From: Methylacidiphilum infernorum V4
GTDB taxonomy: Bacteria > Verrucomicrobiota > Verrucomicrobiia > Methylacidiphilales > Methylacidiphilaceae
NCBI RefSeq assembly: GCF_000019665.1
Contig: NC_010794.1
Coordinates: 558,001-622,000 of the forward strand
Direction of reading: 5' to 3'
Length of the DNA stretch: 64,000 nucleotides
The notes beneath the pieces were generated by a model. The model was not told the DNA's origin. It saw only the letters and a list, made by a program, of their open reading frames with translations, and did not search any database. Below are positions 44,668-53,028 of this stretch, piece by piece (position 1 is the stretch's first letter; each line of letters starts with the position of its first letter). A program made the translations under genes and the position numbers.

Positions 44668-45906
44668 TTACCGGTTGTTGCGAAGAATCCAATCGATCGT
44701 TTTTTTCACCCATTTTTCAAGGGCGATAACGGCTAATTCCAGGTGTTCTATGGAAGAGTCTTCTTTAGGGCTGTGAGATATTCCTCCCTTGCTCTGGACG
44801 AACATCATGGCCGAGGGTATTCCGGCTTTGGCTATTTCAGTCCCATCATGAAGCGGACCTGACCCCATGGTGTGGACGGCCGGAAAGACTTCGAGTATAG
44901 ATTCTTTACAGAGTTCTACAAGTTGGGGATGAAAAGAAACAGGATCAACCTGGAGGAGGGTTTCACAGCCGAGTGCCAATCCTTCTTCCCGGGCGATCAG
45001 TTGCGCCTTGCGAAGTGTTTCTCTCCACATCTTTTGAAGGTTCGTTTTGTCGAGGTGGCGTAGATCCACGGTCAGCCTGCAGCTACCGGGAATGGCCGTG
45101 GGCAGTCCAGGTTCAACCTCGCAACATCCCGCCGTGGCCACCCCATTATGGCTTTTGGCTACTTCGCGTAGAAAAAGGACGAGTCGCGAAGCACCTACAA
45201 GGGCATCTTTCCTGAAGGCCATGGGGGTAGAGCCGCTATGGTTAGCCATCCCGGTAAAAACCAGCCGGTGCCTTTCGACACCCGCCGTTCCTATCACCGC
45301 TCCCAGGGGAAGAGAGAGGTTTTCAAGCACGGCTCCCTGCTCTATGTGCACTTCCAAGTAGGCAGCGGCATGAGTCTTTCGCTTGGAGGCATCGAGAACT
45401 TTTTCCGGATCGAGCCCGTAATCCTTGAGAACGTCGCTAAGCAAAATCCCCGATCTATCTCTTAAAGAAAAGATCTCTTCTTCTTGTAAACTTCCCGATA
45501 CGGCACTGGATCCAAATAAGCTTCTCCCGAATCGAGTTCCTTCTTCATCGGCCCAGTCCACTAAGCAGAGGGTCAGAGGAGGAGAAGAAGCAGAACAATA
45601 ATTTCTTAGGACTTCTAAACCGGCGAGCAGGTCGAAAGCCCCATCTAGCCAACCTCCGCCGGGAACTGAATCGAGATGTCCCCCGATCCAGAGTTCCTTT
45701 TGGCTTTGGCCTTTGAATGTAATCCATAGGTTTGCCGCTTCGTCCATTTGAACCAGGCAGGGAAGATCTCGAAGCTGGTTTAAAAACCAGTTTCTTGCTT
45801 TAATCCAAGGCGGGCTAAAAGCGACCCTCTGGGCTCCTTTCTCATCCTCGGTAAGAGCCTGCAGTTCCCGAAGCGCGGCGATGGTCCTTTTAGGGTTTAG
45901 GTTCAT
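44668..45906 (-). CDS. M20-family N-carbamoyl amino acid amidohydrolase (beta-ureidopropionase-like)
   Basis: 412 aa, the hydantoinase/carbamoylase M20 subfamily. Metal ligands are visible in WIGGHLDSVPGGGWLDGAFD (His, Asp), WADEEGTRFGRSLFGSS (Glu-Glu), the third ligand in LEVHIEQGAVLE and the final His in GGISHSPKED. The dimer and substrate region has GMANHSGSTPMAFRKDAL. In this operon it would split N-carbamoyl-beta-alanine to beta-alanine, ammonia and CO2. N-carbamoyl-L-amino acid or allantoate hydrolysis is the alternative. It begins 3 bp after the dihydropyrimidinase stop and is last in the operon. Confidence 0.9.
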   Translation of the reverse strand: MNLNPKRTIAALRELQALTEDEKGAQRVAFSPPWIKARNWFLNQLRDLPCLVQMDEAANLWITFKGQSQKELWIGGHLDSVPGGGWLDGAFDLLAGLEVLRNYCSASSPPLTLCLVDWADEEGTRFGRSLFGSSAVSGSLQEEEIFSLRDRSGILLSDVLKDYGLDPEKVLDASKRKTHAAAYLEVHIEQGAVLENLSLPLGAVIGTAGVERHRLVFTGMANHSGSTPMAFRKDALVGASRLVLFLREVAKSHNGVATAGCCEVEPGLPTAIPGSCRLTVDLRHLDKTNLQKMWRETLRKAQLIAREEGLALGCETLLQVDPVSFHPQLVELCKESILEVFPAVHTMGSGPLHDGTEIAKAGIPSAMMFVQSKGGISHSPKEDSSIEHLELAVIALEKWVKKTIDWILRNNR

Positions 45907-45909
45907 GGG

Positions 45910-47304
45910 TTAAAGGGGATCTAGGGGATGGCGGAAAAGAAATTGACCGCTTCCCGGTTGAACAAGAAATCGGCCTTGAGCATAGAGGATTTGACCGCGG
46001 AGCATCACCATCTCCGGCCCTCCCTCGACGTAAAAGCCTTCGTAGAGATTGTAGTCCAAGCGAATGTGATGGGAGCGGACAGAAAAGGTTTTCTTCAGTT
46101 GGGGATTCCATAAGAGGATGTCGGCATCATAACCTACGGCCAGTTTCCCTTTTCTTCCCTCGAGGCCGAAAAGCCTTGCGGGAAACTCGCAATTCAAAGT
46201 CACAAAACGTTCTAAAGGAAGCTTCCTTTTTATACATCCGTAATAAAAAAGTAAAGGGAGCCGTTCCTCGATTCCGGGAACACCATTGGGAATTTTGGAA
46301 AAATCTCCCCATCCTCTTGTTTTTTGGCCTTGGAAATGAAAAGAACAATGGTCGGTGGAAACGACATCGATTGTTCCAGAAATAAGACCATCCCAGAGAG
46401 CTTCCCTATCCTCTTCTTTCCTTAAAGGGGGAGAACAGATCCATTTCGCCCCTTCAAAATCTTCAAGCCCGGGACTTTGGCCCTTTCTTTGGAGATCTTC
46501 CTCGGTAAAGAAGAGGTACTGCGGGCAGGTTTCTGTCCATAGGGGAATGCCCGCATTCTTTGCCCGCAGGATTTCTTCAAGGCCTTTTTTTGAGCTGAGA
46601 TGAACGATGTAAAGAGGAGCTCTTAGAACCGATGCCACGGAGGCGGCAAAATGAATGGACTGGGCTTCAAATTCCGGTGGCCGAGTTCGGGCATGAAATA
46701 TCGGCAAAAGCTCTTTACGGCCCAGGGCCTGTCTTACCCGGTAATCAATCAGGGTGCCGTTTTCAGCGTGCACCATTGTCAGAATCCCTAACTCCCTTGC
46801 TTTTTCCACCGTTTTATAAAAAAGTTCTTCATCGATTTGCAGCTTATCCTTGTAGGCAAGAAAACATTTTATACTGCTTACTCCCTTTTCGATAAGCCCG
46901 GAGAGTTCTTTTAAATGGTTTGCTTCCCGAATAACCATGTGGAAGCCATAGTCGATCAAGGCCCCTGGAAGGACTTTATTTTTCCAGTAAGCTAAGCTCT
47001 CCATCAAGCTTTGACCGGGGGCGGGAAAGCAGAAGTTAAGGTGGGAGGTTGTTCCTCCGGCAATGGCTCCGAGCTGCCCGCTAGTAAAATCGTCAGCCGT
47101 GTGCATCTCTCCAAAAGAAGTGTCAAGATGGGTATGGACATCGATTCCTCCAGGCATAAGGTATTTGCCTTGAGCATCGATTATTTTTTGGCCCGCAAGA
47201 TTTTTCCCTAGAGCTGCGATTTTGCCGTTTTCAATTCCCAGATCCATTCCTTCGAAAATCCCTTCCCCGGTAACGATTGAGCCGTTTTTGAAAACAACAT
47301 CCAT
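45910..47304 (-). CDS. Dihydropyrimidinase / hydantoinase
   Basis: 464 aa, standard size. Binuclear amidohydrolase motifs: the metal pair in MPGGIDVHTHLDTSFGEMHT, the carboxylated Lys in SSIKCFLAYK, the third ligand in TMVHAENG, HLSSKKGLEEI, and the catalytic Asp in VVSTDHCSFHF. It opens dihydrouracil or dihydrothymine to the N-carbamoyl acid. It follows preA by 6 bp and precedes the carbamoylase by 3 bp, which strongly supports pyrimidine use rather than general hydantoin breakdown. Confidence 0.94.
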   Translation of the reverse strand: MDVVFKNGSIVTGEGIFEGMDLGIENGKIAALGKNLAGQKIIDAQGKYLMPGGIDVHTHLDTSFGEMHTADDFTSGQLGAIAGGTTSHLNFCFPAPGQSLMESLAYWKNKVLPGALIDYGFHMVIREANHLKELSGLIEKGVSSIKCFLAYKDKLQIDEELFYKTVEKARELGILTMVHAENGTLIDYRVRQALGRKELLPIFHARTRPPEFEAQSIHFAASVASVLRAPLYIVHLSSKKGLEEILRAKNAGIPLWTETCPQYLFFTEEDLQRKGQSPGLEDFEGAKWICSPPLRKEEDREALWDGLISGTIDVVSTDHCSFHFQGQKTRGWGDFSKIPNGVPGIEERLPLLFYYGCIKRKLPLERFVTLNCEFPARLFGLEGRKGKLAVGYDADILLWNPQLKKTFSVRSHHIRLDYNLYEGFYVEGGPEMVMLRGQILYAQGRFLVQPGSGQFLFRHPLDPL

Positions 47305-47310
47305 AACCGT

Positions 47311-48624
47311 TTATCTCCTCCCCTCTTTTCCCATTCCTAACCCTTCTCCGGCCAATTCTTCTTTTGTAGGGATTTTTTCCCCGGCGGGCCTGTTTTCTTC
47401 GGCTTGAGCTGGGATCATTTCTATGCAGGAATCGACCGGGCAAAGATGACGGCAAAGAGAGCAGCCCACGCAGTCAGCTTCCCTCACATGAGGATAATTT
47501 ACAGGGTTAGAAAAGAGATCCAACTTATTATCCACCTCAATGCATTGGTAGGCGCTATCTCGGCAGCCGACATAACAGAGAAGGCAGCGGATACACTTTT
47601 GGGGGTTGATCTTGGCGACTTCTTTAAAAAGAGGATCAAGCTTTGAAAAGGGGACTAGGTGCGAGAGAGATTTGCCTCTAAATTCCGCAATGGATCTGAA
47701 GCCTTTCGATCTCATCCAGTTTTTGAGCCCCGAAAGCAAATCTTCGGCAATCCTGAATCCCTTGAGCATGACCGACGTGCAGAGTTGTAGGGAAGTGGCC
47801 CCAAGGAGCAAGAATTCCACTCCATCTCTCCAGCTCGATATTCCTCCCATCGCGGAAATAGCCAACCCTTTTTTTTGCACCTCTTCCATTGAAGCGACTT
47901 TTGCGGTCAAATTAAGGGCGATAGGCTTGATCGCTTCTCCTGAATAACCGCTGTGGCTGCTTTTGCCCGCTATACTGGGGAGGACTTCGAAGGTATCAAT
48001 ATCCACTCCGAGGATGGATTCTAGGGTGTTGATCAAGCTTAGAGCCGATGCCCCGCCTGCAATGGCGGCCCTTGCTATGCAGCTAATATCGGTGACGTTG
48101 GGGGTCAGTTTAACGATAAGGGGCAAAGAGGTGACCCTTCTTACCCAGGAAGTGACTTCGGCACAACGGGCAGGATCCTGGCCGATTTTGCTTCCCGTTC
48201 CCCTTTCGGGCATCCCGTGGGGACATCCAAAGTTCAGTTCGATGCCGTCGGCCCCGCTGCCTTCAATTTTTTGGGCCAATTCTTCCCATTTCTTGCGGTC
48301 ATATTCTTCCATCATGGACACGATGAGGGCGCGGTTGGGCCACAGCCTTTTGACTTCTTGGATTTCCTTGAGATTGACCGATAGGGGACGATCGGAAATC
48401 AGTTCCAGATTGTTCATGCCCAAGATCCTGTCCCCTTTTTTATAGACCGCATACCGGTTCGATACATTGAGCACTTTTGCCCCGATCGTTTTCCATACAG
48501 CCCCCCCAAAGCCCGCTTCAAAAGCTTCGTTGATTTGCCTTGCACTGTTAGTCGGGGGCCCCGAAGCCAACCAGAAAGGATTAGGGCTATGGATTCCTGC
48601 AAATTCAATGGAAAGATCAATCAT
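47311..48624 (-). CDS. preA: NAD-dependent dihydropyrimidine dehydrogenase, subunit PreA
   Basis: 437 aa. The FMN barrel begins MIDLSIEFAGIHSPNPFWLA; the active-site loop NFGCPHGMPERGTGSKIGQD carries the catalytic Cys, as in mammalian dihydropyrimidine dehydrogenase. The C-terminus has two 4Fe-4S sets, CIRCLLCYVGC and CVGCSLCRHLCPVD. With PreT it reduces uracil and thymine using NADH. It overlaps preT by 8 bp. A short Glu/Lys-rich tail follows the ferredoxin-like part. Confidence 0.95.
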   Translation of the reverse strand: MIDLSIEFAGIHSPNPFWLASGPPTNSARQINEAFEAGFGGAVWKTIGAKVLNVSNRYAVYKKGDRILGMNNLELISDRPLSVNLKEIQEVKRLWPNRALIVSMMEEYDRKKWEELAQKIEGSGADGIELNFGCPHGMPERGTGSKIGQDPARCAEVTSWVRRVTSLPLIVKLTPNVTDISCIARAAIAGGASALSLINTLESILGVDIDTFEVLPSIAGKSSHSGYSGEAIKPIALNLTAKVASMEEVQKKGLAISAMGGISSWRDGVEFLLLGATSLQLCTSVMLKGFRIAEDLLSGLKNWMRSKGFRSIAEFRGKSLSHLVPFSKLDPLFKEVAKINPQKCIRCLLCYVGCRDSAYQCIEVDNKLDLFSNPVNYPHVREADCVGCSLCRHLCPVDSCIEMIPAQAEENRPAGEKIPTKEELAGEGLGMGKEGRR

Positions 48625-49963
48625 AGTTCCTCAAAACCCTTTTTTGGAGTAGAAATCGGGCGATAAAAAAGGCTGCCCTCTTGCCGTCTTCCACGGCATG
48701 CACGGTGGAAAACATTCCGTTTTTGCGGATACAGTCTCCACCGGCAAATACTCCTGGAAGTGAAGTTTCGTACTTGTCGTCGACCTTGATGAATCCTTTT
48801 TCATCCAGCCGGATATTCAGTTTCTTTAACCAGAGCGGCTTTTGCTGGCCGGTGGCGCGAACGACCAGATCGGCGGGTAGGAAAAAGGGCTCCTTTTTGT
48901 CCTGCTCTCTCCCTAGTCCTTCCCGTTCCCCGGCTGTGGGCAGGGGTCGGCAGTGAAGGCCGATCAGCCGGTTTGCTTCGACAACCGCCGCATCAACAAC
49001 CGTTTGGGTTTGGATAGAGATCTTTTCTTTGATTAACTTTTCTTTTTCCTTGGGATAAGCGGGCGACTCTTCAAGCCTTTTTCTATAAATGAGGCAAACT
49101 TCGGCGTTGACTATTTTTTTGGCTACAAGGGCACAGTCTATAGCGGTGTTTCCCAGTCCGATAACCGCGATATTCTTGAAAGGGGAAATAGAAGAAGGCT
49201 TGAGCTTGGCGAGGGAGAGAAACTCTAGGGCATCTAAAAAATATTCTTCATTCTCAACCCCCAGCCGTGGACTACCGCTTAACCCTAGGGCAAGAAATAC
49301 GGCCCCGAACTCCTTCCTCAAGTCTTCCAGGAAAATATCTTTGCCCAGTTCCTGTTTTGTGTGAACGACAACGCCTAGATTCTTTATTTCTTCTACCTCC
49401 CGCAAGGCTACTTCAAGGGGTTCGCGAAAGGAGGGGATGCAGTAAGTAGAGAGACCTCCGGGGAGTTCTTTTTTTTCATAAACGATTGTTTCAAATCCTT
49501 TCTGGGCTAAGGTAGCTGCACAGCTGAGGCCCGCTGGTCCTGAGCCGATAACGGCAACCCTTTGCTTGGGAGAAGGGGGGCCTTTTGGCTTAAGATGATG
49601 ATGGATCCATACTTGATCGACGGCGAAGCGTTGCAGTTTGCCGATCGAAACGGGGCTTTTCCCTAAGCCGTGGAGAACACAGCTTCCCTCGCAAAGTTCT
49701 TCTACCGGGCAAACCCTTCCGCAAGTTCCCCCCAGGATGTTTGCTTTCAATATCACTTCGGCTGCCCCCCTGATATCTTCGGTTTCAATCCGCTTGATAA
49801 ACTTGGGGATATCGATACCCGTCGGGCAACTTGAAACGCAGGGAGGATTCCAGCAATAAAGACAACGGCTGGCTTCTGATACTGCTTCAGCAAGGCAAAG
49901 GGGAGAAACCGTTTCTTTTATGTTTTCCATTTCCGCACTAGAAGTTAATAAAGCCGGCTGCAT
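48617..49963 (-). CDS. preT: NAD-dependent dihydropyrimidine dehydrogenase, subunit PreT
   Basis: 448 aa (an internal ATG at 49930 is an alternative start). N-terminal Fe-S helical domain: CLYCWNPPCVSSCPTGIDIP and GGTCGRVCPVEELCEGSCV. FAD site VAVIGSGPAGLSCAATLAQK, NAD site IAVIGLGNTAIDCALVAKK, and the late FAD loop PGVFAGGDCIRKNGM. It passes electrons from NADH to PreA. Second in the operon, 36 bp after the nucleoside hydrolase gene. Confidence 0.95.
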   Translation of the reverse strand: MQPALLTSSAEMENIKETVSPLCLAEAVSEASRCLYCWNPPCVSSCPTGIDIPKFIKRIETEDIRGAAEVILKANILGGTCGRVCPVEELCEGSCVLHGLGKSPVSIGKLQRFAVDQVWIHHHLKPKGPPSPKQRVAVIGSGPAGLSCAATLAQKGFETIVYEKKELPGGLSTYCIPSFREPLEVALREVEEIKNLGVVVHTKQELGKDIFLEDLRKEFGAVFLALGLSGSPRLGVENEEYFLDALEFLSLAKLKPSSISPFKNIAVIGLGNTAIDCALVAKKIVNAEVCLIYRKRLEESPAYPKEKEKLIKEKISIQTQTVVDAAVVEANRLIGLHCRPLPTAGEREGLGREQDKKEPFFLPADLVVRATGQQKPLWLKKLNIRLDEKGFIKVDDKYETSLPGVFAGGDCIRKNGMFSTVHAVEDGKRAAFFIARFLLQKRVLRNYD

Positions 49964-49999
49964 AAGTCATGCCCTTTTCATGCCCAAAACGGGGGCTAT

Positions 50000-51148
50000 T
50001 CATTTTTGTGGACTTTGAGATTGTAACGTTTCGATAAAATAGCGATAAAACCGAGCCGAATCGATCTTTTTTACGATTGCCGCTCTTTTTGCCGCTCCTG
50101 TAGGTTCAAATCCCGGCTGCCAGCTTAACGTGTTTCCGTAGCTTGCTCCATGCGCTATGTCCACGTCGATGAAAAGATCGGTTCTTTTAACGATTAAAGA
50201 GGGGTTTGCCCAGCAGGCCACGGCGATTTCATCCCACAGGGGTTGATTTTTCCAGGCGTATTTTACTAGGTATTGGCTGATGGCATCTTTTCCTTTTTCG
50301 AAGGCCTTGATAAGCTCATCGTTCATCACGGTGTCCAGCCCGGCATCGGTGGGATAGCCTTCGAGGTCATTCCAGGGACTTGTCAAGACAATGTGGGCTG
50401 CTTCGGGATCCCAGAAAAAGTTAAATTCAAACCGGGGATTCCCCGCCCATTCGGGATCGTTGGTCGCAGGGTTCAAGCTCCCGCCCATAAAGACAAGTTT
50501 TTTAATAAGCTTGGGGAACTCCGGGTGAAGCTTGCAAGCCAAGGCTATATCGGTCATCGGGCCTAGGCTAATAAGGGTGATTTCATGGGGATGGTTCCTT
50601 GCTGCGTCGATAAGAAAATCCACGGCGGCTGCTTCCGTTTTTTGTACTGAAGGCATTCCTTCAATGGGAACGGGGGGATGAAAAGGATCTTCGTAGTAAA
50701 AGAGGGGGGGATGGCTATACCGCCCGTTGTATTGGGCGTTCCAAGCTCCCTTGTAGAAGAGTTTGCCAAAGAGTTTTTCCCTTATTTCCGTTTCCCTGCG
50801 TGAGTTGACAAGGGGATAAACCGATCCGGGTATGACCGGGACGGCCGGTTTTTCGGCAATCTCCAGGAGCCTTAGGGCATGTAAAATTCCTTCATCTCGC
50901 CAACAATCCCCACTTGTAATAATGATGCCCATAATGTCGATATGGGGTAATTTGAGGGCCAACAGCAAAGATTGCATATCGGTGCCGCCGGGACCGGCTC
51001 CATCTTGATCGATGATCACAAGCTCCTTGCCTTTCAATCCACCTAGAAAAAAAATCATTATCCACAAGGCAAAAAGGAAAGTCTTTGATCTTTTTTGGGC
51101 AAGCGGGCATAAAATCAAGTTGCCGGGCATAGCGTTATAGGAAAGCAT
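50000..51148 (-). CDS. Exported nucleoside hydrolase-like protein
   Basis: 382 aa. A hydrophobic segment (about 24-40, TFLFALWIMIFFLGGL) looks like a signal peptide, so the enzyme probably acts in the periplasm. The inosine-uridine hydrolase fold is recognisable from IGIIITSGD-like text (MGIIITSGDCWRDEGILHAL), TLISLGPMTDIALACKL and KKLVFMGGSLNP. The first Ca-binding motif is non-canonical: DQDGAGPGGTDMQSLL instead of DTDPGxDDxxAL, which marks a distinct subfamily. It heads the pyrimidine operon, suggesting it frees uracil from ribonucleosides outside the cytoplasm. Confidence 0.85.
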   Translation of the reverse strand: MLSYNAMPGNLILCPLAQKRSKTFLFALWIMIFFLGGLKGKELVIIDQDGAGPGGTDMQSLLLALKLPHIDIMGIIITSGDCWRDEGILHALRLLEIAEKPAVPVIPGSVYPLVNSRRETEIREKLFGKLFYKGAWNAQYNGRYSHPPLFYYEDPFHPPVPIEGMPSVQKTEAAAVDFLIDAARNHPHEITLISLGPMTDIALACKLHPEFPKLIKKLVFMGGSLNPATNDPEWAGNPRFEFNFFWDPEAAHIVLTSPWNDLEGYPTDAGLDTVMNDELIKAFEKGKDAISQYLVKYAWKNQPLWDEIAVACWANPSLIVKRTDLFIDVDIAHGASYGNTLSWQPGFEPTGAAKRAAIVKKIDSARFYRYFIETLQSQSPQK

Positions 51149-51177
51149 TGAGCAAAAATTTGTTTATTATTGGTAAA

Positions 51178-51702
51178 ATGATAATCAAAACGATCGGTCA
51201 TGGAACAAAAACCATTGAGGAATTTGTCGGGGAATTAAAAGCGGCCGGGGTGGATTTCTTGTTTGACGTGAGGTCCGTTCCCCGGAGTCGGCATAACCCG
51301 CAGTTCAACAAGGAAAACCTGAAAGCGGCCCTTGAAAAAGAATCCCTCTGTTATAGGCATTTAGCCGAGGCGGGAGGGTTTAGACATCCTCGGAAAGATT
51401 CATTGAATTGGGGGTGGGAGAATGAAAGTTTTAGGGGATTTGCCGATTACATGGCAACCGAAAAGTTTTCCGGAGCCTTGAATCAGATCGTTGAAACGGC
51501 AAGAAATAAAAACGTAGCCCTTATGTGTGCTGAAACCCTGCCCTGGCGCTGCCACCGTTTTCTCATAGCCGATGCCCTGGTACTCCAAGGTATTGAAGTC
51601 GTCCACCTCTTTCCCAAGGGAAAAGAAAAAAAACATGAACGGACTCCCTGGTCGAAGCTTTATAATGGAATGCTTATCTATCCCAGGCAAGAAAAGAATT
51701 AA
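51178..51702 (+). CDS. DUF488-family protein
   Basis: 174 aa from the ATG at 51178 (MIIKTIGHGTKTIEEFVGEL). A TTG at 51148 would overlap the divergent nucleoside hydrolase start. Family signatures: FLFDVRSVPRSRHNPQFNKE, YRHLAEAGGFRHPRKDS, and VALMCAETLPWRCHRFLIAD with the conserved Cys. The biochemical role of DUF488 is not established; a link to small-ligand or nucleic-acid chemistry has been suggested. No clear operon partner. Confidence 0.85.
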   Translation: MIIKTIGHGTKTIEEFVGELKAAGVDFLFDVRSVPRSRHNPQFNKENLKAALEKESLCYRHLAEAGGFRHPRKDSLNWGWENESFRGFADYMATEKFSGALNQIVETARNKNVALMCAETLPWRCHRFLIADALVLQGIEVVHLFPKGKEKKHERTPWSKLYNGMLIYPRQEKN

Positions 51703-51809
51703 AGCTTGGGATAGCCGTTTAATTTGCAGTTCTTACTCAATTGGGGGGGAATGAGAGCCGTAGCGAGCTTTTGCTCGATTTTCGTAAAAAAGTATGTATT
51801 TTACTTGCA

Positions 51810-52088
51810 ATGCACTTTAAGCCAATACTTGGGGTGGTTTGCCTCCTGTTTTTCTTGTTCCCTGGGCTTTCGTTTTCAACCCTGGTTAAAACCCCGAAAG
51901 GATATCGGCTGACGATACTCCCGGTCCAGGGTGGACAGGAACTGATCGAAAAACAATATGTCCCTCAAGGCAAGGTGACTGTAGGGGAATTAAAAGAAGT
52001 GGTCTATGGACCGGCTAAAAAAAGAAAAAAATCCCTGAAATCAAAAACGCTTTCCCCAAAATCCCATTCCCCGGCATCAAAAAGGTAA
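51810..52088 (+). CDS. Small exported basic protein, unknown function
   Basis: 92 aa from the ATG at 51810, chosen because it starts a signal peptide (MHFKPILGVVCLLFFLFPGL); longer frames add unlikely sequence. The mature part has a short beta-like stretch (KGYRLTILPVQGGQELIE) and a Lys/Ser/Pro-rich tail. It lies 4 bp from the convergent TPR gene. No family is recognised. Confidence 0.5.
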   Translation: MHFKPILGVVCLLFFLFPGLSFSTLVKTPKGYRLTILPVQGGQELIEKQYVPQGKVTVGELKEVVYGPAKKRKKSLKSKTLSPKSHSPASKR

Positions 52089-52092
52089 TCTT

Positions 52093-52977
52093 TTATTCCC
52101 CAGGGTGGTTCAGCTTTTCTTTTGGGAAGGTGGCCCTCAAGCGTAAGCGTTTTGCGATTATTTCTTGAATTTTGCCTTCGGCTTCGGTTTTTTTCTCGAG
52201 GTTATGCAGGAGTCCATAAAGCCTGGATAAATTATACCAGGCTTCGAGGTAATCGGCCTTGATTTTGGTCGCCCTTTGTAGAGAATCTATAGCCTTTTTG
52301 TATTCTTTTATTTCCCCGTAGGCGCTACCCAGGTTGCACCATGCTTCCGGTAGATCAGGCCTCAGGCTGATGGCTTTTTCCAGGGCATTGATAGCCGATC
52401 TATAGTCTCCGAGTTCAATATAACAGCCGCCCAAGTTTGACCATGCCCTGGCAAAAGAAGGATATTCTTCTATAGCTCTTTTGAAAGCCTCGATAGCTTT
52501 TGAATAGCGCTTGAGATAAACATAACAGCTGCCCAGGTTACACCAAGCCTTGGGGAAATCTTCTTTGAGCCTTAAGGCTTTCTTGTATTCCCCGGTGGCT
52601 TTGCGATAACGGCCAAGGCTTTCGTAAGCCAAGCCAAGGAAAAAATGGGGAGCCGCTTCTTGGGGAAATTCCCGGCTCCAATTTTTTGAAAGCCCGATCA
52701 GCCCTTTCCAATCCTTATTCTTTTCCAGGCGTAGGGCTTGATCAAAAAAACTTCTTTCTTGTTCTTCGATTGGAGCGGCGATTAAAGACAGCTCAGATTT
52801 TCTCAGCGGGCTTGGGCTTACCGAGGCAGGCAAGGATAACCTTTCTTTTTCGGTGGTTTTGAAAGGCAGCTTTCCCTGGCTCCCATTTTGGCTGGCGGCT
52901 TTTATGAATCCGTTGGGAAGGATGAAAAATAAAATCAACTTTACAATAATAGCAAGCGCAGAAGCTGATCTTTTCAC
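52093..52977 (-). CDS. Exported TPR-repeat protein
   Basis: 294 aa. Signal or anchor segment at 1-28. About five TPRs from residue 105 to 270, with consensus helices such as AWCNLGSCYVYLKRYSKAIE, AWSNLGGCYIELGDYRSAIN and AWCNLGSAYGEIKEYKKAID. TPRs mediate protein-protein contact; the partner is probably the adjacent DUF799-like protein, whose gene ends 51 bp upstream on the same strand. No enzymatic domain is seen. Confidence 0.85.
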   Translation of the reverse strand: MKRSASALAIIVKLILFFILPNGFIKAASQNGSQGKLPFKTTEKERLSLPASVSPSPLRKSELSLIAAPIEEQERSFFDQALRLEKNKDWKGLIGLSKNWSREFPQEAAPHFFLGLAYESLGRYRKATGEYKKALRLKEDFPKAWCNLGSCYVYLKRYSKAIEAFKRAIEEYPSFARAWSNLGGCYIELGDYRSAINALEKAISLRPDLPEAWCNLGSAYGEIKEYKKAIDSLQRATKIKADYLEAWYNLSRLYGLLHNLEKKTEAEGKIQEIIAKRLRLRATFPKEKLNHPGE

Positions 52978-53028
52978 GACTTCCCGTTATTCTTCTGTAA
53001 TGCCCGGAAAGGTAAAGAAAAAAAAACT

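Noticed and set aside
50100-50125. ggttcaaatcc, a tRNA T-loop-like string
   Set aside because: Lies inside the nucleoside hydrolase gene and has no acceptor or anticodon stems around it. No tRNA was found in the window.
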